A stretch of DNA of 64,000 bases from Tritrichomonas musculus (lineage: Eukaryota; Parabasalia; Tritrichomonadida; Tritrichomonadidae). The DNA is taken from positions 5,270,001 through 5,334,000 of the forward strand of contig JAPFFF010000002.1 in the NCBI GenBank assembly GCA_039105265.1, in the 5' to 3' direction. Of the stretch, positions 49,202 through 59,753 are shown in pieces; within the stretch, counting starts at the first letter, position 1; each line of letters opens with the position of its first letter. Under the pieces are notes generated by a model, which saw nothing but the letters and a program-made list of their open reading frames with translations, was not told the DNA's origin and did no database searches. Made by a program: the position numbers and the translations under genes.

Positions 49202-50464
49202 ATGATTCAATATAAGAGAAAAATCAACGAATTTGAAAAAATGTTTGCAAAGTCAAACCAACAATGCCAAATAGCAGTTGAAGTTGAAAGTTCTTCTTTC
49301 ATTCCTTTGCTAATTAAAAATTTTAAAAAATCGATGATTGGTTTTAACTTGAAATTACAAGGTGATGAGATCATATATCAAAAAATGGACATTCCAGTTT
49401 ATTCGCTTCCCAAAAACATTAGAACATGCAAAGATGCAGCAAATTATGTTGATCTTCATCTTAAAGTAAATTTAAATGAAACACTTTGTAAAATAGCAGC
49501 AAATGAAAACATTGTTGCCATTTCAGCAACACATATGATATATGATGGCGGATTTTTCATAGATTTATTTCCCAAACTTTTGAATGAAAATGACGATGAA
49601 AATTATCTCAATTTCTCAAATCCCAGAAAAGTTCCATTCACTCCAAAAGAAATATTCCCAAATGAATTCCAACGAAAGAATATGAAAGAACTTATTAAGC
49701 GTAATTTTGATGATCTTCTTCATATTCCACATGTTCGATACAGCGCCTACAGAGATCCGGGTGTCAATAATGATTCGTATATAATATCTCATTCACACGA
49801 ATGCCCAGCTTCCGAGTACCAATTCCTCGAAAACAAGATGGGACTTACAGACATGTACTGGACAATCATTCCCCTTTGCGTTATGGCTCTAGATGGTAAA
49901 AATCAAGATATGGGAATGAGTTTTTGTGTAGATTTTCGTCAATTAATGAATAAAACCGCTCTTAACCGCCTTATTACTCAGAATTTTACCCAAATCAACA
50001 TCCACGCCGAAGGAGCAATGCCGAAAATGACAATTCGCCAAGTTGGCAAATTGATACGACAAAAATTCAATCAAAGAAAAATTGACGGGACTCTGTTCGC
50101 ATCATTTTCAGGGATTTGTGAAGGACGCTCATTTGACTTGCCGCCTTCGCTGTTCGCGGGCATGTCAAACATCGGTAGATTTAATTATAAACGGCCGATT
50201 GTCGACTGCTGGGCGCAGCAGACGCTGATGAGCAAGTTCAACGGCTGCTACGCCGCCTTTTCGTGCTTCTCGAAAACGAAGCACGGAGTCAACACAGTCA
50301 ACACCAGATTCCTGCAACCGCCAACTTTGCTGAACAATGCGGATTCAAAAGCTTTGTTTGAATCGGTTGTTTACGCAATGAAAAATATTCCAGTCGACGT
50401 GACGGTTGAGGAAGCCTACGACCAAATAAGAAGATTCCAGTCGAAAATCAGAGCTAAAAAGTGA
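49202..50464 (+). CDS. Condensation/CAT-superfamily acyltransferase-like protein
   Basis: A 420-residue protein with the CoA-dependent acyltransferase fold shared by chloramphenicol acetyltransferase, NRPS condensation domains and alcohol acetyltransferases. The signature HxxxDG is present as HMIYDGG (about residues 118-124) on the strand IVAISATHMIYDGGFF. The second-lobe motif DFRQLM (near 242), where relatives have a structural DFG-W or similar, also fits. No carrier-protein or adenylation domain is attached, so it is stand-alone; acyl transfer from CoA to an alcohol or amine is the likely chemistry. The last third switches to GC-rich codons (for example CGGCCGATTGTCGACTGCTG around 50191), unlike the AT-rich first third. 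That could reflect a mosaic origin or expression selection. Substrate unknown. Confidence 0.72.
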   Translation: MIQYKRKINEFEKMFAKSNQQCQIAVEVESSSFIPLLIKNFKKSMIGFNLKLQGDEIIYQKMDIPVYSLPKNIRTCKDAANYVDLHLKVNLNETLCKIAANENIVAISATHMIYDGGFFIDLFPKLLNENDDENYLNFSNPRKVPFTPKEIFPNEFQRKNMKELIKRNFDDLLHIPHVRYSAYRDPGVNNDSYIISHSHECPASEYQFLENKMGLTDMYWTIIPLCVMALDGKNQDMGMSFCVDFRQLMNKTALNRLITQNFTQINIHAEGAMPKMTIRQVGKLIRQKFNQRKIDGTLFASFSGICEGRSFDLPPSLFAGMSNIGRFNYKRPIVDCWAQQTLMSKFNGCYAAFSCFSKTKHGVNTVNTRFLQPPTLLNNADSKALFESVVYAMKNIPVDVTVEEAYDQIRRFQSKIRAKK

Positions 50465-51244
50465 TTTAAAAAGTTGTTTTAAAACTAAAAGATAATTTTA
50501 TTTGATTTCATGTGAATTCTTGTTTTATGGAGAACTGGAGATTATTGTTCAATTATAGGAAATTTACGTTTCGACAAAAATATCAATGCCAATGTTCTTT
50601 CTTTTCCAATTTTTGTTGCTAAAGTGCGAAAATGAACAAAAACTAGTTCTTCTGGTATAATCGCTAACAAATAATAATAATATAAAGCAGAGCTTTTTGA
50701 TTAGATTCATTTTTTTTCTTTTAATATTTCGATTGCAAAATTGTGTCAAGGTTCTTTATACTTGTTTTATATTTTTTACAACAAACTTAAAGTTTCAAAA
50801 ATTAATGGAAGATGCATTAATTTGAATTTGACATAAAAATAAAAAAAGAATTTCTAATAAAACCTAAAATAAAATAAAGAATTTCCGACACGGGGAGTCG
50901 AACCCCGATCCCGTGGATGAAAACCACGTATCCTAACCGCTGAACGATGTCGGATTTCATTTTCATCAATTATTTTCAAATATGTTAAAAATCATTTTCA
51001 AAAATTTAAAACAACAACAACAACATTATTTAAAAATAAACGGTCTCCTTCGTTGCTATTTTTACGGAAAAAGACATTTATCAAATGATGTTTTTTAAAA
51101 TAGACAAATTTACTTACTTAGAAAAATGAAAACCTCTTCCCTGGTAATTTAACTTCATTAAAAACAGATTGGCGTACTGATAAAAATGTGGAAGGAGGAA
51201 TTGCTATCGCTGACAACGATTGGCACTTTTTGAATGCAAAATCA
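50465..51244. other. Spacer with a tRNA gene and a small coding relic
   Basis: Holds tRNA-Glu at 50883-50954. Otherwise AT-rich, except for the coding-like piece at 51122-51274. Confidence 0.5.
50883..50954 (-). tRNA. tRNA-Glu (anticodon TTC), second copy
   Basis: Identical in all 72 bases to the gene at 15716-15787: same acceptor stem, A box, TTC anticodon loop and B box. The flanks are unrelated, apart from T-rich DNA downstream on the minus strand for pol III termination. Confidence 0.97.
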
Positions 51245-51274
51245 TCACAAGATTCCCAAACCTTCATAAAATAG
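51122..51274 (+). pseudogene. Coding-like remnant, unknown
   Basis: An open stretch of 50 codons without an ATG reads NLFPGNLTSLKTDWRTDKN and then VEGGIAIADNDWHFLNAKSS. Its GC content and residue mix look protein-coding. It ends 30 bases inside the opposite-strand kinase gene. It is probably the tail of a lost gene. Confidence 0.3.
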
Positions 51275-54200
51275 ATTATTTATGTCTTGAATTTTTGTGT
51301 TTCTTGTATCATTTTGTTCTAAAACATTTAATGATATCAATGGATTGCATAAATGATTATATAAATAATCTATTCTCTTAAAGTATTGATAATTTTTTTC
51401 GAAAACAATTGGATCATCAAATTGGAAATTTTTAATCATTTCACAAATTAAATCTTCAAATTGTTCAGAATTAAACTTTGCTTTTGAATGAATCTCTTTT
51501 CTGATATTGTCAAAATTTATCTTAATTTTTTTAACTAATGCAAGACAAAGCAAAGCAAAAGATGGTTGAAAGTTTAAATATGCAGATTGAATTAGCAAGT
51601 CAATTGATTGATCAATATTATTTTGAATAGTGTCATCAAACATATAAATAGTTGCCAAATTATACATCGAAACTTCATCATTCTTATTTTTTATGGCTTC
51701 TTTAAAATATTCAATAGATTTATTGATGTTCTTTTTTACTTCATCACCAATTCCGTTTTTATAAATTATTCCAAGATTATTTTTTGCAAATTGATTATTA
51801 AATGATGAAGCTTCATTATAATAATGAATCGATTCTTTCATATTTCTTTGTGTGCATTTTCCTTCATGGTACAAAAATCCAACAGCAAAATGTGCTTGAA
51901 TATTTCTTTTATTTGATGATTTAAGGAAGCATTGAAATCCTTTAATTTTGTCCATTTGAATATAAGTTCCTTCATAATAAAACATTCCTAAATAATAAAG
52001 TGCGTCTGGATGAAATTGGTTAGCAGCCAATTCAAAATAATGAAATGCTTGCCTTAAATCCTGTTTAATATATATTCCATTAGAATATAATAAACCTAAA
52101 CAATATTGAGCTTCTGGTACCTTTCCATTAGCAGCAAGTGTATAATATCGCAATGCTTTGTTAATGTCATTATATTCATTTAAATATATATATGCTAATA
52201 TATAATGTCCATATCTATAATCTTGATCTGATGCATCCTTTGCATATTTAAATGCTTTTTTAATATCATAAGCATTATATTGTTTATTACTATAGATAAA
52301 ACCAAGTGTGGTTTGAGCATGAAAATCTTTTTGATTTGCAGCTAAAGTAAGATAATGAATAGCCAGAGTAACATCACGTGCAGTATAGTGACCATATAAA
52401 TATATTTCACCAAGCATTCTTTGAGCATTTATCATGTTTTGTTTTGAAGCTAGTGATAAATAATAAATTGCTTTATTAATATCTCTCTGTACATAATAAC
52501 CATCATAATAAATTAAACCAAGATTCAATTGTGAGAGATCATGATTTTGATTAGCAGCAAGAGATAAATAATGAATAGCTTTATTGATATCTTGCTTACA
52601 ATTTTCACCTTTAAAATAAATATTACTAAGATTAAATTGTGCTTTTAAATGATTTTGATCTGCAGCAAGAGTAAAATATTTAATAGCCTTATTAATATCT
52701 TTTTGACCAAACTTGTCATTTGAATATATGACACCTAAGGCAAATTGTGAATTTGGATCATTTAATTCTGCTGCAATTGTAAAATAATTGATTGCCTTCT
52801 TGATATCACGTGGAACATGCTCAGCTAGAAAATAAATCTTCCCTAAATTAAATAAGGATTCTTGATAATTTTGATTAGCACTAAGTGTAAAATAATAAAT
52901 AGCCTTGTTTATATCTCTCACAGCATGATTACCTTCAAGATATATTAATCCCAAATTGAATTGTGCAGTTAAATAATTATTATTTGCAGCCAAAGATAAA
53001 TAATAAATTGCTTTATTAATATCACGAGGAACATAAATTCCTCCATAATAAATAATACCAAGAGAAAATTGCGCTTTTATATGATTTTGATCTGCAGAAA
53101 GTGTTAAATAATACATTGCTTTGGATAAATCATATTGATCATGATTTCTATCAAAAAATATATTAGCTAATGCAAACTGGCTTTGAACATGATTTTGTTT
53201 TGCAGCAAGTGTAAGAAAATGAATTGTTTTATCAATATCGAGTTGAACATATTTATTTTCAAAATATATTTGTGCCAAATCATGTTGTGCTTGTGCATAA
53301 TTTCCATTAGCTGACAATGTATAATAATAAATAGACTTGTTAATATCGCGTGTAACATACCTGCCTTCATAATAAATTAATCCTAAATTATATAAAGATT
53401 TTATGTTATTTTTATTGGCAGCAAGCGTAAAATAATGAATAGCTTTGTTAATATCACGAGGAACATATTCTCCATCATAATAAATTGAACCGAGATTTAG
53501 TTGTGCTTTTTCATCATTTTGATTTGAGGCAAGTGTGAAATAATGAATAGCTTTGTTTATATCAACAGAAACATTTTTACCATCAGAATAAATAAGACCT
53601 AAATTAAATTGTGCATCTACATGATTTTGGTCAGAAGCAAGTGAAAAATAATGAATTGCTTTGCTAATATCACTTTGAATATAAACACTATTATAGTAAT
53701 AATTACCAAGAACAAACAGAGCTTCTCTATGTTTTTGATCTGCAGCCAGTGAAAGATAATGAATTCCTTTATTAATATCATGCGGAATTTCTTTGTCCTG
53801 AAAGTAAAGTTTGGCTAATGCAAATTGTGCATTATCATAATTTTGATCTGCTGATAATGTGAGATAATGAATTGCTTTTTTAATATTTCGTTGAATGAAT
53901 TTTTCATTTGAATAAATTACACCAAGATTGTATTGCGAAATAATATCATTTTGATATGCAGCAAGTTTATAATAATAAATAGATTTGTCGATATCGCGTG
54001 TAATATATTTTCCTTCATAATAAAGGAAGGCAAGCTTATCATAAAATTTACATTCATTTTGAGTTGCACCTAATAAAAGAAAATCAATAACTTTGTTTTT
54101 ATTTAAAAATGAAAACAAATTTATACTATCAAAGAACTTGAAAAATAATTCAATAATTGTTGGCCTATTTTCTTCTTGATTGCTTATGCATTTTGAAATC

Positions 54201-55402
54201 AGTTGGTTTATTTTGAAAAGAAACGAATCTTTTTCTTTAATTCCTTGTTCATTTTCAAGTTCATTTTTAAAAATATATTTTATTATTTTACCAAGTGAAT
54301 AAATATCATTTTTATATGATACTATTTCAAAGAAAATTAAAGGATCGCAATATTCAGAAGAAAAATTAGTTGTTATTTCTTCTTCTTTTGAAAAATTTGG
54401 TAAATAAAGCATTCGGTCATAATCAATTAAAATCACATTTTTATCTTTATCGATCATAATGTTGTTTGGTTTTAAATCTCGATAAATAAATTCATGCTTA
54501 TGAAGATATATAATTATCAAAATTAATTCACAAATAATTGAAAGTTTATCTTCAAATCGTAGATTTTCTTCTTGAGATAATAATTTTCCATTTATATATT
54601 CAATAATTAAGCTTTGCCCATCTTCTAATTTCCCATAGAATTTGGGTATAAGCGGGAAATTTAGATTAGAATAATTGTAATACTCTCTTTTTATTAGTTT
54701 TTCTGTTTCATAATCTTTTAATGGCTTTTTGATTGCAAATAATTCTTCTCTTTCAATATGATAGATAAGTGAAACTAGTGATAAAGATGAACTTCCAATA
54801 TTTCTAATTTCAATATAGTCTTTTGCATTAAAAGTTGGCAACAAAACTTCAACAGATATGTTTTTCCAATTATAAAGTCGGTTTTTATTAGATTTTATAT
54901 AACTTTGTTTGATCAAATATCCGGAAATACATGATTGAACTGGTATCCAAATATTCTTAATAGGTTGATCTAAAATATGGTCAAATGTAAATGTTTTGTT
55001 GAATTGAATAATTTCATCAAAAAAATATTGATCATTTAAAAGATCTTTTTGATTATTTTCTATTCCAATTTTATCATAAAAATTTGTATTAGCTTGATTT
55101 AGAAAATAAAAAAGAATGCATGGATTACTAGAAAAAACAGATTTTAACAATTGTACATTTTCTTGATCTATAAGAATCAGTGTTTGCTTGAAACAAATAA
55201 TATAAAATGCTTCCAATTGGTTGATTATTACTACATTAGATTGATTAATTTTTTTTAATAATATTTCATTTACAGGAAAGCTTATTTTTTCATGAATGTA
55301 AAGGAATTTGAATTCATGAATGATTTCGTTTAACTTTTGATTTCGAATTTTGTATTTTTTTTCATTTAAATGAGTGAGAAAGTTTACGAAAGAGCTTATC
55401 AT
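51245..55402 (-). CDS. Protein kinase with about two dozen Sel1-like repeats
   Basis: A 1385-residue protein. Residues 1-180 are helical and unrecognised. The kinase domain spans about 195-435: a Gly/Ser-rich loop (IRNIGSSSLS), the ATP lysine K225 (FAIKK), and the catalytic loop FIYRDLKPNNIMI with D309, K311 and N314. The metal-binding aspartate D327 sits in DYD instead of DFG. The activation segment ends S-S-E-Y-C-D-P where most kinases have APE, so the kinase may be unusual but has all catalytic residues. From about 445 to 1290 run Sel1-like repeats of 36 residues (A-x-x-x-L-G-x-I-Y-x-x-G, then DINKAIHYLTLAADQNH). These form a superhelix used as a protein-binding scaffold in stress, ER quality control and signalling. 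Kinase plus Sel1 fusions are common in trichomonads. The start has a TCATTT initiator 22 bases upstream. Confidence 0.9.
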   Translation of the reverse strand: MISSFVNFLTHLNEKKYKIRNQKLNEIIHEFKFLYIHEKISFPVNEILLKKINQSNVVIINQLEAFYIICFKQTLILIDQENVQLLKSVFSSNPCILFYFLNQANTNFYDKIGIENNQKDLLNDQYFFDEIIQFNKTFTFDHILDQPIKNIWIPVQSCISGYLIKQSYIKSNKNRLYNWKNISVEVLLPTFNAKDYIEIRNIGSSSLSLVSLIYHIEREELFAIKKPLKDYETEKLIKREYYNYSNLNFPLIPKFYGKLEDGQSLIIEYINGKLLSQEENLRFEDKLSIICELILIIIYLHKHEFIYRDLKPNNIMIDKDKNVILIDYDRMLYLPNFSKEEEITTNFSSEYCDPLIFFEIVSYKNDIYSLGKIIKYIFKNELENEQGIKEKDSFLFKINQLISKCISNQEENRPTIIELFFKFFDSINLFSFLNKNKVIDFLLLGATQNECKFYDKLAFLYYEGKYITRDIDKSIYYYKLAAYQNDIISQYNLGVIYSNEKFIQRNIKKAIHYLTLSADQNYDNAQFALAKLYFQDKEIPHDINKGIHYLSLAADQKHREALFVLGNYYYNSVYIQSDISKAIHYFSLASDQNHVDAQFNLGLIYSDGKNVSVDINKAIHYFTLASNQNDEKAQLNLGSIYYDGEYVPRDINKAIHYFTLAANKNNIKSLYNLGLIYYEGRYVTRDINKSIYYYTLSANGNYAQAQHDLAQIYFENKYVQLDIDKTIHFLTLAAKQNHVQSQFALANIFFDRNHDQYDLSKAMYYLTLSADQNHIKAQFSLGIIYYGGIYVPRDINKAIYYLSLAANNNYLTAQFNLGLIYLEGNHAVRDINKAIYYFTLSANQNYQESLFNLGKIYFLAEHVPRDIKKAINYFTIAAELNDPNSQFALGVIYSNDKFGQKDINKAIKYFTLAADQNHLKAQFNLSNIYFKGENCKQDINKAIHYLSLAANQNHDLSQLNLGLIYYDGYYVQRDINKAIYYLSLASKQNMINAQRMLGEIYLYGHYTARDVTLAIHYLTLAANQKDFHAQTTLGFIYSNKQYNAYDIKKAFKYAKDASDQDYRYGHYILAYIYLNEYNDINKALRYYTLAANGKVPEAQYCLGLLYSNGIYIKQDLRQAFHYFELAANQFHPDALYYLGMFYYEGTYIQMDKIKGFQCFLKSSNKRNIQAHFAVGFLYHEGKCTQRNMKESIHYYNEASSFNNQFAKNNLGIIYKNGIGDEVKKNINKSIEYFKEAIKNKNDEVSMYNLATIYMFDDTIQNNIDQSIDLLIQSAYLNFQPSFALLCLALVKKIKINFDNIRKEIHSKAKFNSEQFEDLICEMIKNFQFDDPIVFEKNYQYFKRIDYLYNHLCNPLISLNVLEQNDTRNTKIQDINNLFYEGLGIL

Positions 55403-55420
55403 TCAAAATGTCTTATTTTT

Positions 55421-55426
55421 AAATGA
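55421..55426 (-). promoter_or_regulatory. Initiator TCATTT of the kinase-Sel1 gene
   Basis: Matches TCAYTW with the A 22 bases before the ATG at 55402. Confidence 0.55.
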
Positions 55427-55699
55427 AAATTTGAGATAAAAAAATTATTAACTTTTTTTCTCATATCTCAATAAAACAAAATGTTCCTAAATATTAAATT
55501 TCGCAATTAAACTTATCTTTGGATTTTTTTATTTATTACAGGAATTAACACAACATTTCCAATATGTAAACATTAATGAATAATGGTAACGTTTAATTAA
55601 TTTCTTTTTATAACAAATCATTCATTTACAGCCAAATAATTTTATATTTATGCATTAAACTTCAATTAAAAAGAAATGTAATTAATTAGGCTTGTTATT

Positions 55700-56726
55700 T
55701 TGAGAATTGATATCAAAATTCCTTCCCAAGTCACACAAATTTGTGAAGGATCTTTTTCTAGATGCAATGGGCTTCGTCGCGTTGAATTTCCGGAAGATTC
55801 CCAAGTTCAGATTATTGATTCCGAAGCATTTTCTAGCTCGGCAATTGAAAATATCAAAATTCCCTCACAAGTTACTACAATTGGTGAAAAAGCTTTTTCT
55901 GACTGCAGTTATCTTCGACAGTTTGAAATATCTGAAAATTCAAAGCTTGAAGTTCTCTCAAATGATTTATTTTTTCAATCATCTCTCAAAAAATTCAGAG
56001 TGCCTTCACAAATCACACGAAATTGTGAGAGAGCCTTTTTTTGTTGCTATAATTAAGATGTAATTGAAATTCCAGAAGATTCACATCTTCAAGTCATCGA
56101 AGACAGTGCGTTTGCAGGAACACCAATTGAATACATTCGAATTCCATCGAGTGTTACTAATATGGGAGTTGGCATTTTTATCGTTGCAAATATCTTAGCC
56201 AAATTGAATTTCAAGATGATTCCAAACTTCAATTTATAGGAAAATCTGCATTTTGCATTGCTGGAATTAAAGAGATTATTCGCAAGTTGAAATGATTGGT
56301 GATTTAGCTTTTCAAGACAGTGAAATGCTTCGAAACATTGAAATTTCAATGGATTCAAATCTTCGCACAATTGGTAGATTAGCATTTTCTAATACATCAA
56401 TTGAAAGCATTTTAATCCCACCAAAATTGGCTGAATTAAAAGAAGACTGGTGTCAAAATACATCGAATTTAAACAACGTTTTGGTAAGTGATTCAAATCC
56501 GTATTTCAGAGCGAATGACAATAAATACATAATTGGAAAATCATCAAATGAACAGTCCAATTTTGATTGTTTAATCTTTTGCGTTAGAAATATTGAAAAG
56601 ATAACAAATATTTGTTCACACGCATTTGAAAAATGTGTCAATCTTACAGAAGTTGAATTTCCAGATGATTCAAAACTTCAAACAATTGGTAAAAGTGCTT
56701 TTTTGAATCATCAATTGAAAGAATGA
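55700..56726 (+). pseudogene. BspA-like leucine-rich repeat gene, broken
   Basis: The repeats are of the BspA/TpLRR (LRR_5) kind, for example IKIPSQVTTIGEKAFSDCSY and LTEVEFPDDSKLQTIGKSAF, with a period of about 23 residues. BspA-like proteins are the largest surface-protein family of trichomonads and resemble bacterial adhesins. Here the text starts at 55700 without a signal peptide, is cut by a TAA at 56054, and needs at least two frame changes between about 56160 and 56300 before continuing to TGA at 56724. The end lacks any membrane segment. It is therefore a degenerate copy or a fragment. Confidence 0.82.
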
Positions 56727-57263
56727 TCTGTTAAACTGCGTAAGATAGATGCTTTTACTTAAAGAATTTGTAATCTGGGCAAATAATTACACAAAGCTGA
56801 TCTTTATGATTGATATAATTATATGTCTTCATTTGATCATAAAAATGGGAACTTTAGGATACGATTACTTATATATAGGGATATATACAAACATAATTAA
56901 CAACTTGATTTTTTGTGAAAGTAATCAGGGCAAAAATTCAATTATAATTGAAAATTATTGTTATCTATTCAAGTTTGATAATGATATAAATAAATTTCGT
57001 GCCGCTTTATTTCTTGATGAACAAAAATATATTTTCTAAAAAGACTAAAATTCTGAGTTTGCCAAATGTTATATCATTTCATTATTTTGTTTTGATTATT
57101 CGTTTACAACCAAAATTCACAAAGTATTATTTCTAACTGTTAAACAAACAAACAAAGAAAAAAACATTAATTTAATAAAAAATGGTTTGATTTTTTACAA
57201 TCAAAAAATAAATTGTCTCAAAAAGTGAAATAATCAGGAGGTTAGCTAACCATTTCAAAAGAA
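56727..57263. other. Spacer with an AT-coded frame
   Basis: A 96-codon frame at 56749-57039 is hydrophobic and AT-driven at first, with a more protein-like end (IIENYCYLFKFDNDINKFRA). It might be a relic of another family; I do not claim a gene. Confidence 0.35.
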
Positions 57264-57650
57264 ATGTCTGAACAAAATGATATGAATGTTCCTAAAGAAG
57301 AAAAGAAGAAAAATATAAAAAGAATAAGAGAACCCAAAAGAAAGCAAAGAATAGAAGAAGGATACTCTAGACATTATTTTTCAGAAAAAACAGTATCAAA
57401 TAATTTACTCGGAGATTTCAATGTTGAAACTAGTAAAGGAAAAATATTAATTGAAAAATTATGTGGAAGAGAATTAAAAGAAATAAAAGCACACTCAATT
57501 TTTCGAATCGCCAAGCTTATAAGCGAATTAACAGATATCCAATTACCAAGAAATATTTATAGGAGAAAGGATTTAATGGTTAAATGGTTTGATTTGCATC
57601 AAAACAAAATCGATGAAATTAAAGAACATATTTATATATCAATTGAATAA
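57264..57650 (+). CDS. Small basic protein, unknown
   Basis: A 128-residue protein, lysine- and arginine-rich in the first 45 residues (EEKKKNIKRIREPKRKQR), which looks like a nuclear signal or nucleic-acid-binding tail. The rest is mixed helical (E-L-K-E-I-K-A-H-S-I-F-R-I-A-K-L-I-S-E-L), with a C-terminal segment KWFDLHQNKIDEIKEHIYI. No known domain is recognised. No perfect initiator lies before the ATG, but the frame has normal codon use and a sensible start. It could be a chromatin or transcription cofactor; that is a guess. Confidence 0.6.
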   Translation: MSEQNDMNVPKEEKKKNIKRIREPKRKQRIEEGYSRHYFSEKTVSNNLLGDFNVETSKGKILIEKLCGRELKEIKAHSIFRIAKLISELTDIQLPRNIYRRKDLMVKWFDLHQNKIDEIKEHIYISIE

Positions 57651-59753
57651 TAATATTTTTGAAAATATCAAAATTTAAAATGAATTAAATTGTTTCTTTA
57701 TTCCAGTTTGTTTATTGTTTTTGTATTATCATAGCATATCAAATCATTATAATATAATTTTTTTATGATTTGCTAAAAATTTCAAATATCTCAATCACTA
57801 CCTTTTTATAATCAATTACATTTATTTCTTTTTAAGACAGATTCATGAATATCTGATTGAATAAATATCCAAATATTTTTCATTTTTTGAAATTTGTGTA
57901 TTTTAGCCATCAATTACTCTGTATATTGACATATATATTTGATGAATGAATGAAAAACTTTTTTTGTTATTGCTATTATAAAGTTGCATTATAAAAAGTT
58001 TTCCAATATAGATATTATAATAATCCAATCTATAACGTTAGTATTGTTTTCTAATATTAGTTATATATAAAAATGATGCAATATTTTGTGTTTTTTCACT
58101 TTCTTATGTGCCTCGAGTTGAGCCACTTTTTGAGTCTATAAATAGTCAAATATTGATTTGTATAGAACTTTTTGATGGCCTATTTAATCATTCGAACTTT
58201 TTGTATCACCTTCAATTTTGACCTTTTTGAGGCCATAAATGGCCTAATATTGAGTTGATATAAAAATTCTGAAAATTCAAGATATTCATGAAAAAATATC
58301 TCAAAAAACGTTCCCCATCCCCAAAGGTGAATTTAAGGTCATTTATTTTTAAAATTGACTACTGGGGAAATGGGGATTTGGGGAAGAAAATTGAATACTC
58401 TTTCCCCATAAAAAGTTTGAAATAATATCTCGATTAATAAATAATACTTTAATTATATTATTTAATATACATATTTAATATATATGATTAAAAAATAAAT
58501 TATAATTTAAAATAACCATTTTATTCCTAATAATGATTTTTTTCGATATTTTATAAAAAAGTGAATATAAATTTGAATACAAAAAATTTTCAATAATTGG
58601 GGAAATAAAATACTCTCAAATGTTTTTATTCAGATATTCAATTTTTTGCTGAAAATAAAATATATTTTTTGAGAAAATTTTTTTTAAAATAATAAATTAT
58701 TTTATTTTTATGTAATTAAATTGTAATATAAATTATAAATATATTAAAAATATATCAAAATAATGGATTATATATGATTTATCCGGTTTTATATCAAATC
58801 CCCAAATCCCCATCAAAAATTTGGGGATTTCATCTTTTCCCCTCCCTTATTTTTGGGGAAATTTACATTATTAGTGTATTTGTCTTCGTATTTGAGACCT
58901 CACTTGTTGAATTTGTTGAAGGGTGAAATTAGGTGAAAATTTAAACGCACCTTGTAAAATAAATATTTTCACTTGAACCATTTGAAAATCATTAAATTCA
59001 ACTTTTTGAATATTTTTTTATTTTTCTATTGGGGGAGTCTCAATTATTTCAATTGACATTTCAACTTTTTGAATGATTTTTTTGTGTCAACACATAGAAA
59101 TCAACTTTGAGGGGGCCACTTTTTGAGCGCAAACTTTGGGTTTTTTGAACTTAATTTTGTCCAAAAGTTTGTCCCCTTTGCCAGGTTGGGGCTTGCCACA
59201 GCCTGGCATACACTACTTGATTTCCCTGAAATAACAAGTAGTCTCAGAACATCTGGAAGCATGATTACTTCAAGACTTCATGAGAAAAAAAAATGTTACG
59301 AAATAATGCATCACCATTTTTTTATTTCATAAAGATATAAAGATCAAATTTAATTTTTTATTTTGATTTTGATTAAACTTGATTTTGAAATAATTAAAAA
59401 ATGAGGTTAATTAAAATTATTTATATTTTTAATATATATCTACCTCTCCTTAAGATATTTGCTAAAAAAAATATTTTGTTAAAATTAAATTCAAAATAAT
59501 CGTTTTTTAATGTATTTTTTAATAGAATTTTCCATTCGAGATTTCAAAGAAATTCCAAAACATATTAATCTTTTGCTTTCCATCTTAATTAAGAATTGAG
59601 TTTTTAGAAATATATATAAAATAATAGATAAAGATGGGATGATTTTAGGGAAAAAATTTAAACGGACGTGGGCTGAAATATATAGGGTTTTCCACATATT
59701 TGAATAAATAATTGGTCGATTTAAAAAAATATCAAGAAATTTTAATATTTTAA
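57651..59753. other. 2.1-kb gene-free stretch with G/C-run element
   Basis: Contains the GGGGA-rich inverted repeat (58310-58865). Near 59160-59300 there is a GC-richer bit (for example TTTGCCAGGTTGGGGCTTGC) that could be a relic, but no frame holds. Near 58120-58250 two related copies of a segment ending in ATAAATRGYCTAATATTGA-like text occur. Confidence 0.45.
58310..58865. repeat. Inverted-repeat element with GGGGA/TCCCC runs
   Basis: TGGGGATTTGGGGA at 58371-58384 is perfectly inverted at 58799-58812. Further GGGGA and CCCCA words flank both sides (58313-58325, 58361-58368, 58821-58863), giving at least nine 4-base G or C runs in otherwise 85% AT DNA. No frame. Similar TCCCCAC words occur at 47450-47520. 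Probably a decayed inverted-repeat transposon. Confidence 0.5.

Noticed and set aside
58361-58384. G-quadruplex
   Set aside because: Three G4 runs lie close together but no fourth run is within loop distance on the same strand.
59123-59332. 69-codon frame with GC-richer core
   Set aside because: No recognisable family and poor start context; could be a relic but not supportable as a gene.
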